Below, piece by piece: positions 32,976 through 43,346 of a stretch of DNA of 64,000 nt. Location of the stretch: the NCBI RefSeq assembly GCF_002093975.1, contig NZ_MSZZ01000024.1, positions 62,001 through 126,000 of the forward strand, written 5' to 3'. Origin of the DNA: Thermoactinospora rubra (GTDB lineage: Bacteria > Actinomycetota > Actinomycetes > Streptosporangiales > Streptosporangiaceae). Below the pieces are notes generated by a model. It was not told the origin of the DNA. It did no database searches and saw nothing but the letters and a program-made list of their open reading frames with translations. Position 1 is the first letter of the stretch, and each line of letters opens with the position of its first letter. The position numbers and the translations under genes were made by a program.

Positions 32976-34004
32976 GTGCGTGCATACGGTCGGCGGCGGT
33001 TCCTCGCCCTCGCCCTCGGCCTCGTGGCCGGGGCGGCGGGCTGCACCAGCCAGCCGGCCCCCCGCTCCACGCAGGTGGCGGCGCGGTCCACGGTCACGCC
33101 CAGCCCCACTCCCAGCGAGCCGCCCATCACCCCCTCGAAGGCGCGGGCCGCGTTCGCCGCGTACGTCGCCACCGATGACCGGGTCCGCGGCGCGGGCGAC
33201 CTCAGCTGGGCGCTGGACACCGTCACGGGCGGGCGCCACGACCTGACGAAGGCGGAGTACGAGTCCACCGGCGGCGAGCCGCGCCGTCCCGCGTGGGGCG
33301 AGCCCACGGTGCTGGTGCCCCGGCTGGCGGCCGGGGACCGCAACCCGTGGTTCTCGGTGGTCGTCGAGCGCGACGGCACGCCCGCCATCCTGACGTTCGT
33401 CCGGGCCGGCGAGGATTGGCGGCTGAGCTCGGCGGCGGCGCTCGCCAGGGACCGGCGCCTCCCCGCGGTCAAGCTCGACGCCGACGGCTACGCCGAGCCG
33501 CTGGCCAGCGGCGACCAGAGCGTGGCGATCAGCCCGAAGTTCATGGCGCCGCTGCACGCCACGATCGCCGAGGCCGGACCCCAGGGCATCGCCGCCGGGC
33601 TGATCGCGCCGGGGCCGTTCACCACCGAGGTGGCCGAGCAGATCGCCGAGGACCGGGAGCGGTGGAAGGGCACCGGCTACGACTACGACTCGATCTTCTC
33701 CACCGGCGAGCTGCCCGTCTACGCCCTGCGCACCGAGGACGGCGGCGCGCTCGTCCAGTACTCCCTGTCCCGGCAGACCACGATCACCCCGGTGACCGAC
33801 TCGGCCGCGTCGACGCCGATCGGGGTGCCCAAGGCGGCGCAGTGGGCGGTCGGCCGGTCTTACGTGTCGGTGGCGCAGCTGGAGCCGCTGAAGGTCTTCG
33901 AGATGCACCAGTACGCGACAGCCGTACCGCCCGCGGGCGCGAGCCAGCCGGCCGTCGTGGTCGCCCACGACGGCGCGGTGACCCGCGCCACCGCCCCAGG
34001 CTGA
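32976..34004 (+). CDS. Hypothetical lipoprotein
   Basis: A 342-residue lipoprotein with basic N-terminus RAYGRRR, hydrophobic core and lipobox VAGAAGC (Cys near 22), followed by a Ser/Thr/Pro linker and about 290 extracytoplasmic residues ([46 protein letters not shown]). It resembles conserved actinobacterial DUF8094-type lipoproteins, an assignment from memory. The GTG at 32976 follows TACCAT by six bases, a spacing typical of a leaderless transcript from a -10 element. It is divergent from prfB by 36 bases and ends 7 bases before the convergent glutamate dehydrogenase gene. Confidence 0.75.
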   Translation: MRAYGRRRFLALALGLVAGAAGCTSQPAPRSTQVAARSTVTPSPTPSEPPITPSKARAAFAAYVATDDRVRGAGDLSWALDTVTGGRHDLTKAEYESTGGEPRRPAWGEPTVLVPRLAAGDRNPWFSVVVERDGTPAILTFVRAGEDWRLSSAAALARDRRLPAVKLDADGYAEPLASGDQSVAISPKFMAPLHATIAEAGPQGIAAGLIAPGPFTTEVAEQIAEDRERWKGTGYDYDSIFSTGELPVYALRTEDGGALVQYSLSRQTTITPVTDSAASTPIGVPKAAQWAVGRSYVSVAQLEPLKVFEMHQYATAVPPAGASQPAVVVAHDGAVTRATAPG

Positions 34005-34011
34005 GAGGCGG

Positions 34012-37000
34012 CTAGGCCTCGGTGCGCGGCAGGCTGCTGGAGGCCACCAGCGTGCGGATGGCCCGCAGCGCCACCGACAGCGTCGCCAGGTCGAAGGTGT
34101 CGCTCTCCCAGATCTCCGACAGCGTCTGCCGGGCCCGGCCGACGGCCGCCGAGTTGGCCTCCGTCCAGCGGGCCAGGCGCTCCTCCGGCGACAGCCCCGA
34201 GGCGCTGTGGGCCAGCACGTCCCGCGTGAGCGAGGCGTGGGCGGCGTACAGGTCGTCGCGCAGCGCCGAGCGGGCCATGGAGTTCCAGCGGTTGTCCCTC
34301 GGCAGCGCGATGACGCGCTCGCGGAGCCGGGCCAGCTGGAGCCGGTCGGCCAGGTCGAAGTAGACCTCGGCCACCTCCCCCACCGGGCGGCCGGTCATGG
34401 CGGCCACCTCGACCAGGTCGAAGGTGGAGTAGGCGGGCACCATGGCGGCGGCGCGCTCGGCCAGCTCCAGGGGCACCCCGCGGGCGGCGAAGGAGTCTCT
34501 GCGCTCCTCGAAGGCGGCCAGGTCGGGCCCGGTGAGCAGCTTCGGCAGGTGCGCGAGGAGGCCGTTGACGCCCTTGACGAAGAAGCTCACCGACCCGGCG
34601 ATGTCCAGCGGCGGGCGCCGGTTGGTCAGCAGCCAGCGGGTGCCCCGCTCGGCCAGCTTCCTGGCCTCCAGCAGCATCGAGATCTGCGTGGCGGTCTCGA
34701 CCTTGTTGTCCAGCTCCTCCACCGCGCGGAAGAAGCTGGGCAGGTCGAACACCTCGCGGGTGACCAGCCAGGCCTTGGCGATGTCGGCGGCGGAGGCGCC
34801 GGTCTCCTCGCCCAGGCGGAACATGAACGTCGTCCCGGTGGAGTTGACCAGCTCGTTGGTCACGCAGGTGGTGATGATCTCGCGGCGCAGCGGGTGGCGG
34901 TCCATGTAGGCGCGGAACCGGTCGCGCAGCGCCGACGGGAAGTACGACACCAGCCAGCCGGCCAGGTAGGGGTCGTCGGGCAGGTCGGAGTTCAGCAGCT
35001 CGGCGTCGACCATGAGCTTGGTGTAGGCGAGCAGGACGCAGAACTCCGGCGCGGTCAGGCCCAGCCTGGCCTGGCGCCGCTCGGCCAGCGTCTTGTCCGA
35101 CGGCAGGAACTCCAGCTCGCGGTTGACGAGCCCGTCGCGCTCCAGCTTGCGCAGGTAGCGCGCGTGGATGTGGAGCATGTCCACGGCCTGGGCGCGGGCC
35201 GCCGCCAGAACGACGTTCTGCGCGTAGTTGTCGCGCAGCACCAGCTGGGCGACCTCGTCGGTCATCTCCATGAAGACCTGGTTGCGCTGCTTGTCGGTCA
35301 GCTCGCCGTCGCGCACCACCTGGTCCAGCAGGATCTTGATGTTGACCTCGTGGTCGGAGGTGTCCACGCCGGCGGAGTTGTCGATGAAGTCGGTGTTGAC
35401 CAGGCCGCCGTTGAGGGCGAACTCGATGCGGCCCAGCTGGGTGAGCCCCAGGTTGCCGCCCTCGCCGATCACCTTGCAGCGCAGCTCGTTGCCGTTGACC
35501 CGCACGGCGTCGTTGGCCTTGTCGCCCACGTCGGCGTGCGACTCCGACGACGCCTTGACGTAGGTGCCGATGCCGCCGTTCCACAGCAGGTCCACGGGGG
35601 CCTTGAGGATGGCGCTGATGAGCTCGTTGGGCGTCATGGCGGTGACGCCGGTGTCGATGCCCAGCACCTGGCGCATCTGCGGCGAGATCGGGACGGACTT
35701 GGCCGTGCGCGGCCACACCCCGCCGCCGGGCGAGATCAGCGCCGGGTCGTAGTCGGCCCACGAGCTGCGCGGCAGCTCGAACAGCCGTCTGCGCTCGGCG
35801 TAGGAGGCGGCGGCGTCGGGCGTGGGGTCGACGAAAACGTGCCGGTGGTCGAAGGCGGCCACGAGCCGGATGTGCTCCGACAGGAGCATGCCGTTGCCGA
35901 AGACGTCGCCGGACATGTCGCCGATGCCCACCACCGTGAAGTCGGTGGTCTGCACGTCCTTGCCCATGGTGCGGAAGTGGTACTTGACCGACTCCCAGGC
36001 GCCGCGCGCCGTGATGCCCATCGCCTTGTGGTCGTAGCCGACCGAGCCGCCGGAGGCGAAGGCGTCGCCCAGCCAGAAGCCGTACTCCTTGGCCACGCTG
36101 TTGGCGATGTCGGAGAAGGTGGCCGTGCCCTTGTCGGCCGCCACGACCAGGTAGGGGTCGTCGCCGTCGTGCCGTACCACGTCAGGAGGCGGCACCACGG
36201 CGCCGTCGACGAGGTTGTCGGTGACGTCCAGCAGGCCGCAGATGAACATCCGATAGCAGGCCACGCCCTCGGCGAGCAGGTCCTCCCGGTTGCCCGACCG
36301 CGGCGGCCGCTTGACGACGAAGCCGCCCTTGGAGCCGGTGGGCACGATGACGGTGTTCTTCACCATCTGCGCCTTGACCAGGCCGAGGATCTCGGTCCTG
36401 AAGTCCTCCATGCGGTCCGACCAGCGCAGCCCGCCCCGGGCGACCTTGCCGAAGCGCAGGTGGACGCCCTCGACCCGCGTCGAGTAGACGAAGATCTCGT
36501 ACTGCGGCCGCGGCAGCGGCAGCACGCTGATGGCCTGCGGGTCCACCTTCAGCGAGATGTACGGCTTGCGCCGCCCCTCCGCGTCGCGCTGGAAGTAGTT
36601 GGTGCGCAGCGTGGCCTGGATCATCTCCAGGTAGGCGCGCAGGATGCGGTCCTCGTCCAGCGAGGCGACCTCGTCCAGGGCGCCGAGGATCTCCTCCCTG
36701 AGCGCCGCGCTGAGGTCGTTGCGCGTCTCCTCGGGCCGCTTGGGGTCCAGGCGCGCCTCGAACAGGCTCACCAGCAGCCGCGCCAGCCGTACGTTGCCCA
36801 GCAGCACGCGCTCCATGTAGCGCTCGCTGAAGGTGGCGCCGGCCTGGCGCAGGTACTTGGCGTAGACCCGCAGGATCTCCACCTGCTCCCAGTTCAGCCC
36901 GGCCTTGAGGATGAGGGCGTTGAAGTTGTCGGCCGCCACGCGGCCCCGCCACAGCGCCTCCAGGCCGTCCTGGAACAGCCGCTTGAAGTCGTGGCGGTCG

Positions 37001-38874
37001 ACTTCGGGCGAGGGGGTGTAGTGGAGGCCGAAGTCGTAGATCCAGGCGTTCTTGGTGGCCGGGTCCTGGTCGCGGTCGATCTCGTAGGGCCGCTCGTCGA
37101 CGACCTCCACGCCCAGCCGCTGAATCAGCGGCAGCGCCTTGGACAGGGAGATGGGCGAGCCGAGCTTGTAGATCTTCAGGCGCCGCTCCCCCTCGGCGGC
37201 GTCGTAGGGCTCGTAGAGGTTGATGCCGACCACGTCGTCGGGCTGGTCGGCGAGGGACTCCAGCCGCTTGAGGTCCATCACGGCGACCTTGGGCGGGAAG
37301 TCGGCCTTGTAGCCCTCGGGGAAGGCGGCCTGGTAGCGGCGGGTCAGCGCGGGCGCCTCCTCCTCGGAGGTCATCTCGCGGATCGCGTCGGCCAGGTCGT
37401 CCTCCCAGGCGCGGGCGATGGTGGCCAGGCGAGCCTCCAGCTCCTCCACGTCGACGCTGGGCGGGGGCAGCGGCCTGCCGCGCTCGCCGCGGACCACGAC
37501 GTGCAGCCGGGCCAGGACCGACTCGCCGATCATCGCGCTGTAGTCGAGCGTGGTGCCGCCGAGGGCCTTCAGCAGCAGGTCCTGCATCTTCAGCCGGACC
37601 TTGGTGGTGTAGCGGTCGCGCGGCAGGTAGATCAGGCAGGAGATGAACCTGCCGTAGTCGTCGCGGCGCAGGAACAGCTTGACCTGCTTGCGCTCGCGCA
37701 GCCGCAGCACGCCGAGCGCGACCGGCACCAGCTGCTCCACCGAGGTCTGGAAGAGCTCGTCCCTGGGGAACGTCTCCATGATCTCGATGAGGTCCTTGCC
37801 GTCGTGCGAGTCGGGGTCCAGCCCGGCCTGCTCCAGGACCTCGGCGAGCTTGCGGCGCACGACCGGGATGCGGGAGATCGACTCGTTGTAGGCGACGTGG
37901 GTGAACAGGCCGAGGAAGCGCCGCTCGCCGATGACCTCGCCCTCGGGCGAGAACATCTTGACCCCGATGTAGTCCAGGTAGGCCGGGCGGTGCACGGTGG
38001 CACGCGAGTTGGCCTTGGTGATGATCAGCAGGTGCTTCTCCCGCGCCTTGGCGCGCAGCTCGGCGGGCATCGACGAGAAGCTCTCGGAACTGATCTTGTC
38101 GTCGCGCAGGATGCCCAGCGCGGCGCCCGGCACGGCCCGGAGCGTCTCCCCCTCCTCGGAGCGCTCCAAGCGGTACTCCTTGTAGCCCAGGAACGTGAAG
38201 TGCCCGTCGGCCAGCCAGCGCAGCAGCTCCAGGCTGTCCTCGACCTCGGCGGGCTCCAGCGGCGGCGGGTTCTCCGCCAGGTCGTCGGCGGTCTGGACCG
38301 CCAGCCTGCGCATCTTCCTGAAGTCCTCGACCGCGTGCCGCACGTCGGCGAGCACGCGCTGCAGGTCGTTCTCCAGCTCCTTGAGCACGGCCGGATCGTT
38401 CTGCCGGTCGATCTCGATGTGCATCCACGACTCGCTCAGCAGCTGGCCGGTCACGTCCTCCTGGCCGCGGCCCAGCAGGCGCCCGGTCATGTCGCGGCGG
38501 ACCTTCATCTGGGGGTGGACGATCAGGTGGACGCCGATGTCGTGGCGGGCCAGCTCCATGGTCACCGAGTCGACCAGGAACGGCATGTCGTCGGTGACCA
38601 CCTCGACGACGGAGTGCCCGGGGTCCCAGCCGTACTCGTCGACCGTGGGCGTGTAGGCGCGGACCACGGGCCTGCCCTGCGGGCGCACCTCCGCCAGGTG
38701 CTTGTGCGACATCGCCGGGCCGTACACGTCCACGGGGTTGCGCTCGAGCAGGTCCTCGGGTGCGACGTGCCGGTAGTAGGTCCGCAGGAACGCCAAGGCC
38801 TCCTCGGTCGTCACGTCCCCGCATTGCTCCGCGGCGCGCCGGAGCAATTCGTCCTTGGCCTCGTCAAGCGGCAT
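34012..38874 (-). CDS. gdh: NAD-specific glutamate dehydrogenase, large (about 180 kDa) type
   Basis: A 1620-residue NAD-dependent glutamate dehydrogenase that converts glutamate and NAD to 2-oxoglutarate, ammonia and NADH, same class and size as Mycobacterium Rv2476c and Streptomyces GDH. The N-terminal half holds ACT-like regulatory segments ([34 protein letters not shown]). The dehydrogenase domain has [22 protein letters not shown] and the substrate-lysine motif [11 protein letters not shown], then the NAD fold ([19 protein letters not shown]). ATG with GGAG nine bases upstream. Catabolic direction is expected. In mycobacteria this class is inhibited by GarA; a garA gene is not in the window. 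Confidence 0.97.
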   Translation of the reverse strand: MPLDEAKDELLRRAAEQCGDVTTEEALAFLRTYYRHVAPEDLLERNPVDVYGPAMSHKHLAEVRPQGRPVVRAYTPTVDEYGWDPGHSVVEVVTDDMPFLVDSVTMELARHDIGVHLIVHPQMKVRRDMTGRLLGRGQEDVTGQLLSESWMHIEIDRQNDPAVLKELENDLQRVLADVRHAVEDFRKMRRLAVQTADDLAENPPPLEPAEVEDSLELLRWLADGHFTFLGYKEYRLERSEEGETLRAVPGAALGILRDDKISSESFSSMPAELRAKAREKHLLIITKANSRATVHRPAYLDYIGVKMFSPEGEVIGERRFLGLFTHVAYNESISRIPVVRRKLAEVLEQAGLDPDSHDGKDLIEIMETFPRDELFQTSVEQLVPVALGVLRLRERKQVKLFLRRDDYGRFISCLIYLPRDRYTTKVRLKMQDLLLKALGGTTLDYSAMIGESVLARLHVVVRGERGRPLPPPSVDVEELEARLATIARAWEDDLADAIREMTSEEEAPALTRRYQAAFPEGYKADFPPKVAVMDLKRLESLADQPDDVVGINLYEPYDAAEGERRLKIYKLGSPISLSKALPLIQRLGVEVVDERPYEIDRDQDPATKNAWIYDFGLHYTPSPEVDRHDFKRLFQDGLEALWRGRVAADNFNALILKAGLNWEQVEILRVYAKYLRQAGATFSERYMERVLLGNVRLARLLVSLFEARLDPKRPEETRNDLSAALREEILGALDEVASLDEDRILRAYLEMIQATLRTNYFQRDAEGRRKPYISLKVDPQAISVLPLPRPQYEIFVYSTRVEGVHLRFGKVARGGLRWSDRMEDFRTEILGLVKAQMVKNTVIVPTGSKGGFVVKRPPRSGNREDLLAEGVACYRMFICGLLDVTDNLVDGAVVPPPDVVRHDGDDPYLVVAADKGTATFSDIANSVAKEYGFWLGDAFASGGSVGYDHKAMGITARGAWESVKYHFRTMGKDVQTTDFTVVGIGDMSGDVFGNGMLLSEHIRLVAAFDHRHVFVDPTPDAAASYAERRRLFELPRSSWADYDPALISPGGGVWPRTAKSVPISPQMRQVLGIDTGVTAMTPNELISAILKAPVDLLWNGGIGTYVKASSESHADVGDKANDAVRVNGNELRCKVIGEGGNLGLTQLGRIEFALNGGLVNTDFIDNSAGVDTSDHEVNIKILLDQVVRDGELTDKQRNQVFMEMTDEVAQLVLRDNYAQNVVLAAARAQAVDMLHIHARYLRKLERDGLVNRELEFLPSDKTLAERRQARLGLTAPEFCVLLAYTKLMVDAELLNSDLPDDPYLAGWLVSYFPSALRDRFRAYMDRHPLRREIITTCVTNELVNSTGTTFMFRLGEETGASAADIAKAWLVTREVFDLPSFFRAVEELDNKVETATQISMLLEARKLAERGTRWLLTNRRPPLDIAGSVSFFVKGVNGLLAHLPKLLTGPDLAAFEERRDSFAARGVPLELAERAAAMVPAYSTFDLVEVAAMTGRPVGEVAEVYFDLADRLQLARLRERVIALPRDNRWNSMARSALRDDLYAAHASLTRDVLAHSASGLSPEERLARWTEANSAAVGRARQTLSEIWESDTFDLATLSVALRAIRTLVASSSLPRTEA

Positions 38875-38919
38875 GTCGCTCTCACTCCTTTGTGAGGTTT
38901 TGCCATGTTTTGTGGTGAA

Positions 38920-39714
38920 TTACAGCCAGGCCCTTAGTTCCCACAGGAGGGGGAAGTAGTGCAGGCGCGCGCGATCCCGCAGGTAGGGAGCGCCGGTCGA
39001 GCCGCCCGTGCCGGACTTGGTGCCGATCTGCCGCTCGACCATCTGCACGTGGCGCATGCGCCACAGCGCGGCGGTCTCGTCGTGCGTCAGCAGATCCTCG
39101 GCCAGCTGCCACAGGTCGTCGTACGTCCCGCGGTCCCGGGCCACGGCCAGCAGGGAGCCCATGATCTCCTGGTCGGAGGTGCCGAGGCCACGCTGGGCGA
39201 GAGCGGTGAGATAAGCATCCCACAATGTGGGCTCGTCCATGCGGCGACACAGCCGGGCGACCTCCTCCTCGGTCGCGTCGCGCAGGCCGGTCAGGTATCG
39301 CGGGTCCTTCAGGCCGGACAGGAACTCCAGCTCGCGGAACTGGACGGACTGGAAGCCGCTGGCGGGCGCCAGCTTCGACCGGAACTCCAGGAAGTCCTGA
39401 GGCGTCATCGTCTCCAGGACCTCCACCTGCTCGATCAGCACCCGCTCCACCGCGTGCACGCGCCGGAACAGGTGCCGGGCACGCCACAGCTCACCCTTGA
39501 GCATGGCGTCGCGCGCGGCCTCGAGCTCGTGCAGCAGCAGCTTGAACCACAGCTCGTAGACCTGGTGGATGGTGATGAACAGCAGCTCGTCGGGTGCCTC
39601 CGACTGCGGCACCTGCTGCTTGAGCAGCTCGGGAATCCGGAGGTAGGCGCCGTACGACAGGCGGCCGCCCTCTTCGCCGAACTGCCTGTCGGGTGGCATC
39701 TGGCTCACTGCCAC
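38920..39714 (-). CDS. kynA: Tryptophan 2,3-dioxygenase
   Basis: Heme enzyme of about 264 residues that opens the indole ring of tryptophan to N-formylkynurenine. Seen: LSYGAYLRIPELLKQQ, FITIHQVYELWFKLLLHE (with the distal His) and HVQMVERQIGTKSGTGGSTG, which contacts heme and substrate. The GTG at 39714 (VAVSQMPPDRQFG) is preferred because GGAGGAG lies six bases upstream; a GTG at 39759 lacks a site. It follows the ECF anti-sigma gene by 56 bases on the same strand. No kynurenine hydrolase gene is nearby, so the rest of the pathway must be elsewhere. Confidence 0.95.
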   Translation of the reverse strand: MAVSQMPPDRQFGEEGGRLSYGAYLRIPELLKQQVPQSEAPDELLFITIHQVYELWFKLLLHELEAARDAMLKGELWRARHLFRRVHAVERVLIEQVEVLETMTPQDFLEFRSKLAPASGFQSVQFRELEFLSGLKDPRYLTGLRDATEEEVARLCRRMDEPTLWDAYLTALAQRGLGTSDQEIMGSLLAVARDRGTYDDLWQLAEDLLTHDETAALWRMRHVQMVERQIGTKSGTGGSTGAPYLRDRARLHYFPLLWELRAWL

Positions 39715-39770
39715 CGGAGGCTCCTCCCCGAAAGACTTACCGGGCCGTTCCGATATCACCCGAAAAGCCG

Positions 39771-39944
39771 CTAATCGTCAACGTGGGAGGACTGTCGCTT
39801 GAGCTCGTCCAGCGCTCCGGGGACCTCGGCGAGGTCCTTGAGCTCCTGCTGGCACCGGGCGCAGCCGTCGAGGTGGCGCTCGAACGCCTCGAGGTCCTCT
39901 TCGTCGAGGACGCCCAGGACGTAGGCGGCCACCTCCTCATGCAT
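39771..39944 (-). CDS. Zinc-binding anti-sigma factor (ZAS type)
   Basis: A 57-residue protein, missed by length cut-offs, encoded directly after the ECF sigma gene and overlapping it by one base (TGATG). It carries the anti-sigma zinc motif HxxxCxxC (ERHLDGCARCQQEL) in the helical domain that clamps the sigma factor. It is cytosolic with no transmembrane segment, so release may respond to oxidation of the Cys pair, as in RsrA. That mechanism is inferred. A plus-strand reading of this stretch is a shadow. Confidence 0.88.
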   Translation of the reverse strand: MHEEVAAYVLGVLDEEDLEAFERHLDGCARCQQELKDLAEVPGALDELKRQSSHVDD

Positions 39945-40474
39945 CAGCCGGCTGCCCCCTTCTCGCGCAGCAGTTCACGGAGGGCTCGGATCGCGTAGTA
40001 GAGCCGAGACTTCACCGTGCCCGGCGGGATCCCCAGAGTCTCCGCCGCCTCCTTTATCGTACGGTCCCGTAGGTAAGTCTGTTCAATTACTTCCCGGTGT
40101 TCATCCGATAGTTGCCGAAGGGCCTCGGCGACCACGATGGCCGACAGGGCCCGCTCGGAGGTGTCGGGCACGGCGATGCTGTCGGCCTCCGGCGGCTCCA
40201 CCTCCGTGGGCCGGGCGCTGCGGCGGCGCCGTCCGTCGATCACGATGCGGCGGGCCACCGTGAGCAGCCAGGCCCACAGCAGTCCCGGCTCCCATCGCAG
40301 CCGCGCGGAGTTGCGCCAGGCCCTGACCAGGGTCTCCTGGACGACGTCCTCGGCCCACTGCAGGTCGTTGCCGGTCGACCGGCGCACGTGGCGCAGCAGC
40401 GGGCCACCGAACTGCTGATAGAGCAGCGCGATGCGTTGCTCCTCTTCCTTGGAGTGAGCTAACACGGCGCACAT
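39944..40474 (-). CDS. ECF RNA polymerase sigma factor
   Basis: A 176-residue ECF sigma factor. Region 2 (about 25-95: LLRHVRRSTGNDLQWAEDVVQETLVRAWRN) binds core and the -10; region 4 (about 115-170: LSDEHREVIEQTYLRDRTIKEAAETLGIPPGTVKSRLYYAIRALRELL) reads the -35. The ATG at 40474 (MCAVLAHSKEEE) is the likely start; the frame runs on upstream without family similarity. It is followed by its anti-sigma gene. An ECF-type promoter faces away at 40549-40576 and drives the DUF4142-to-flavin-oxidase genes, the likely regulon. Confidence 0.93.
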   Translation of the reverse strand: MCAVLAHSKEEEQRIALLYQQFGGPLLRHVRRSTGNDLQWAEDVVQETLVRAWRNSARLRWEPGLLWAWLLTVARRIVIDGRRRRSARPTEVEPPEADSIAVPDTSERALSAIVVAEALRQLSDEHREVIEQTYLRDRTIKEAAETLGIPPGTVKSRLYYAIRALRELLREKGAAG

Positions 40475-40548
40475 CTTTACACCTTCGTTATCGCATCGGT
40501 AGTCACTCCGATAACTCCAGTCATTTCTGACTATCTCGCCACATCGGG

Positions 40549-40576
40549 TGAACCGCTCCCCAGGGGTCCGCGTACC
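40549..40576 (+). promoter_or_regulatory. ECF-type promoter for the DUF4142/DUF1996/redox genes
   Basis: TGAACC (40549-40554), a 16-base spacer, then CGTACC (40571-40576). GAAC/CGT is the classic ECF pattern. Initiation about seven bases downstream would fall next to the ATG at 40584, giving a leaderless or nearly leaderless message. Confidence 0.65.
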
Positions 40577-40583
40577 TCGGGGC

Positions 40584-41192
40584 ATGCGAAGAGGTTTCGC
40601 CGACGTCGCCGGCACGGCTGTCATGCTCGGCGGCTTCGCCGCGGCGGCCGCCGTCACGGTGGTGCTCGTCCTGCCGACCGCGGGCGCCGACGTAGCCACG
40701 GGCTCGCTCTCCGCCGCCGACCGCGACCTGCTGATCAAGGTACGGCAGGCGGGCCTGTGGGAGATCCCCACCGGCCAGCAGGCCCAGCAGCGCGCGCTGA
40801 GCCAGCGCGTCAAGGAGGTCGGCATGCACCTGGTCGAGGATCACACCAAGCTCGACAAGGAGGTCGTCGCGCTGGCGGCCAGGCTGAACGTGGCCCTGCC
40901 CAGCCAGCCCAGCGCCGACCAGCAGCGCTGGATGGCGCAGCTGTCGAGCGTGAGCGGCGCCGACTACGACAGGGACTTCGCCAACCTGCTCAGGGCCGCG
41001 CACGGCAAGGTCTTCGCCGTGGTGGCCCAGGTCCGGGCGGGCACGCGCAACGACGAGATCCGCGCGTTCGCCACCAAGGCGAACGCGGTCGTGCTCAAGC
41101 ACATGACGCTGCTGGAGTCCACGGGGCTCGTCGACTACCACACGCTGCCCGAACCACCCACACCCTCGTCCGTTCCAGGAGGGACACGATGA
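40584..41192 (+). CDS. DUF4142 exported or membrane-anchored protein
   Basis: A 202-residue protein with an N-terminal hydrophobic segment (VAGTAVMLGGFAAAAAVTVVLVLPTAG) and a helical DUF4142 domain (about 45-185: LSAADRDLLIKVRQAGLWEIPTGQQAQQRA; VEDHTKLDKEVVALAARLNV; FATKANAVVLKHMTLLESTG). DUF4142 is a ferritin-like four-helix bundle of unknown role, and His/Glu positions (HLVEDHTKLDKE) could bind metal. It starts just after the ECF promoter. Its stop overlaps the start of the DUF1996 gene (ATGA). An in-frame ATG at 40548 would include the promoter and is rejected. Confidence 0.85.
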   Translation: MRRGFADVAGTAVMLGGFAAAAAVTVVLVLPTAGADVATGSLSAADRDLLIKVRQAGLWEIPTGQQAQQRALSQRVKEVGMHLVEDHTKLDKEVVALAARLNVALPSQPSADQQRWMAQLSSVSGADYDRDFANLLRAAHGKVFAVVAQVRAGTRNDEIRAFATKANAVVLKHMTLLESTGLVDYHTLPEPPTPSSVPGGTR

Positions 41193-42559
41193 GAAGATCC
41201 AATCGCGCGACCGCGGTCATCTCGACGCTGGCCTTCGTGGCCGGCGGCCTGGTGGCCGTCGGCACCACGGGAGCCGTCACGGTCGTCGGCGCCGCTCCGG
41301 CTCTGGCCGACCACTGCCTGCCCGGCGACCACAACGCCGCCGAGCAGAACCAGCAGAACCAGCAGGACCAGCGGAACCGGCAACAGCAACAGCAGAACAA
41401 CCAGAACCAGCAAGATCAACAAGACCAGCAGAGTCAACAGGGCCAGCAGGGCCAGGACGGCCAGCAGGACCAGCAGAACCAGCAGGACCAGCAAGGTCAG
41501 GACGGCCAGCAGAACCAGCAGGACCAGCAAGGTCAGGACGGCCAGCAGAACCAGCAGGACCAGCAAGGTCAGCAAGGTCAGCAGAACCAGCAGGACCAGC
41601 AAGGTCAGCAAGGTCAGCAAGGCCAGGCCGACCCGATCCAGGAGCCGACCGACGAGCCGACCGAGGAGCCCGGCGGGTCGCCCTCGCCCACCGCGACCCA
41701 GGAGCAGAACGAGTGCGCCGACCTCGGGCCCTTCCCCGAGGACTTCATCGACATCCGCCGGGTGCCGCCGGGCGGCGACGTCCTCGGCCGCTCCCGCGGC
41801 AGCTTCATCTCCCGCTGCGGCACCAACGCCAACGGCCACAACAACCCCGACAACTTCATCGTGGCCCCCGGCGTCCGCAACGGCGCCCACCACCTGCACG
41901 ACTACGTGGGCAACCTGTCGACCGACGCCTTCTCCACCGACGAGTCGCTGGCCGCCGCCGGAACCACGTGCCGCCTGGGCGACAAGTCCACCTACTTCTG
42001 GCCCGTCCTGCGCGACCGGCGCGTGGACGACAACATCGGCGACCCCGACGGCAACGTCGGCCGGGTCCTGCGTCCACGCCAGGCGATCATGCTGTTCCGC
42101 GGCAGCGGCCGGGTCACCGCGATGCCCCGGTTCCTTCGCATGATCACCGGTGACGCCAAGGCGGCCACGAACGGCGGCGCGAACGCCAACGCCAAGTGGA
42201 CCTGCACCGGCTTCACCAACCGGATCACCACCAAGTACCCGCTGTGCCCGCGCGGCAGCCAGGTCGTGCGCATCCTCGACTTCCCCAGCTGCTGGGACGG
42301 GCGCAACACCGACAGCGCCAACCACCGCACCCACGTGGTGTTCCCGCAGGGCGGGTCGTGCCCCCAGGGCTTCAGGGCGATCCCGCAGCTCAGGATGATC
42401 CTGACGTACTCGGTCGCGCCCGGCCTGTCCTACGCCCTCGACGCCTTCCCCGAGCAGAAGCACAACCCGATCACCGACCACGCCGACTTCGCCAACGTCA
42501 TGCCGGACCGGCTCATGAACTTCGTCGTGTCCTGCATCAACCGCGGCCGCCGCTGCTGA
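41189..42559 (+). CDS. Secreted DUF1996 protein with long Gln-rich repeat region
   Basis: A 456-residue secreted protein: signal peptide to about residue 40 (cleavage near ALADHC), a Gln/Asn/Gly/Asp-rich low-complexity region (about 53-150, units such as QQNQQDQQGQDG), a Pro/Glu/Thr linker (DEPTEEPGGSPSPTAT), then a DUF1996 domain (about 180-440: ISRCGTNANGHNNPDN; GAHHLHDYVGN; SCWDGRN). The domain has conserved His and Cys residues; its biochemistry is unknown. AGGAGGG lies upstream of the ATG. The repeat is probably a flexible or phase-separating stalk in the cell wall. Second gene of the ECF-controlled set. Confidence 0.88.
   Translation: MRRSNRATAVISTLAFVAGGLVAVGTTGAVTVVGAAPALADHCLPGDHNAAEQNQQNQQDQRNRQQQQQNNQNQQDQQDQQSQQGQQGQDGQQDQQNQQDQQGQDGQQNQQDQQGQDGQQNQQDQQGQQGQQNQQDQQGQQGQQGQADPIQEPTDEPTEEPGGSPSPTATQEQNECADLGPFPEDFIDIRRVPPGGDVLGRSRGSFISRCGTNANGHNNPDNFIVAPGVRNGAHHLHDYVGNLSTDAFSTDESLAAAGTTCRLGDKSTYFWPVLRDRRVDDNIGDPDGNVGRVLRPRQAIMLFRGSGRVTAMPRFLRMITGDAKAATNGGANANAKWTCTGFTNRITTKYPLCPRGSQVVRILDFPSCWDGRNTDSANHRTHVVFPQGGSCPQGFRAIPQLRMILTYSVAPGLSYALDAFPEQKHNPITDHADFANVMPDRLMNFVVSCINRGRRC
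41342..41632 (+). repeat. Coding tandem repeats, CAG/CAA-rich
   Basis: Imperfect tandem units of 30-45 bases (cagaaccagcaggaccagca, aggtcaggacggccagcag) encode the Gln-rich segment of the DUF1996 protein. Several units are identical at the DNA level, so the copy number could change by slippage or recombination. Confidence 0.85.
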
Positions 42560-42620
42560 GATCGCTCCTTTCCGGGTCCTTTCCGAGCCGCACCCTCACG
42601 CGAACCCAGGGAGGGATCAC

Positions 42621-43346
42621 TTGCTTCACCGACGACAACCCCGGCACGCTCCCCTCGCGACCGGGCTCGACACCAGGAACGTCCGCATCGGCATGATCGC
42701 GTCCATCACCGCGCTGCTGCTGTCGGTCTTCGCGCTGACGCGCTCGCGGAAGGGCGCCGAGCTGCTGGCCTTCCTCGACTTCTACGTCGGCGTCTTCGCG
42801 CTCGTCACGCTGACCCTCACGGTCGCGCTGGGCCTGCTGGCCAGCGAGCGCGTGTTCCTCCCGGCGGCGGGCCGCGTCCGCGCCCAGTTCGCCCACCGCG
42901 CCGCGGCCGCCGCCGGGATGGTCTTCCTCGCCGTCCACGTCATCATGAAGCTCGGCTCGCCCGCCGGGCTCTACGTCCAGCTGGGCGTCGTGGCCGCCGC
43001 GCTGATGGCGGCCGTGGCCGTGAGCGGCCTGCTGCGCGGCAGGTTCGCGGGTACGGCACGGCCGTGGCTGTGGCGGGTGATGCACGGCGCCTCCTACCTC
43101 GCCTGGCCGCTGTCCATCCTCCACGGCCTGACCGCTGGCCGTACCCCTGCCGGATGGGTGGCCTGGTCCTACGTCGCCTGCCTGGCCGCCGTCGGCGCCG
43201 CCCTGCTGGTGCGCGCCTGGGCCGAGTTGATGCGGCCGCCGGCCGTACCGGAGAACGTCGAGGCTCCGGAGGCCGGTGCGGCCGCCGAGCCGGCGCCCGC
43301 GGCCGATCCTGTCATCGACATGGCGCGGTACCGGAGGGCCGGATGA
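42621..43346 (+). CDS. NOX/ferric-reductase-like heme membrane protein
   Basis: A 241-residue protein with about six transmembrane helices and two His pairs spaced as in the NOX/FRE heme core: H-x13-H (QFAHRAAAAAGMVFLAVH) and H-x12-H (VMHGASYLAWPLSILH). Two hemes could therefore stack across the membrane. It lacks the FAD/NAD domain that NOX and ferric reductases carry in the same chain; the next gene supplies an NADH-binding flavoprotein instead. The TTG start is chosen for the GGGAGGG site just upstream. The C-terminal tail is Ala/Glu/Pro-rich and cytosolic. The stop overlaps the next start (ATGA). Confidence 0.82.
   Translation: MLHRRQPRHAPLATGLDTRNVRIGMIASITALLLSVFALTRSRKGAELLAFLDFYVGVFALVTLTLTVALGLLASERVFLPAAGRVRAQFAHRAAAAAGMVFLAVHVIMKLGSPAGLYVQLGVVAAALMAAVAVSGLLRGRFAGTARPWLWRVMHGASYLAWPLSILHGLTAGRTPAGWVAWSYVACLAAVGAALLVRAWAELMRPPAVPENVEAPEAGAAAEPAPAADPVIDMARYRRAG

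Noticed and set aside
41342-41632. Possible CRISPR-like array
   Set aside because: The units are coding Gln repeats without unique spacers of constant length. No CRISPR array was seen in the window.
41135-42481. Minus-strand Leu/Val-rich ORF opposite the Gln-rich gene
   Set aside because: Antisense of CAG/CAA repeats gives Leu/Val repeats automatically; the plus-strand frame has a signal peptide, ribosome-binding site and DUF1996 domain.
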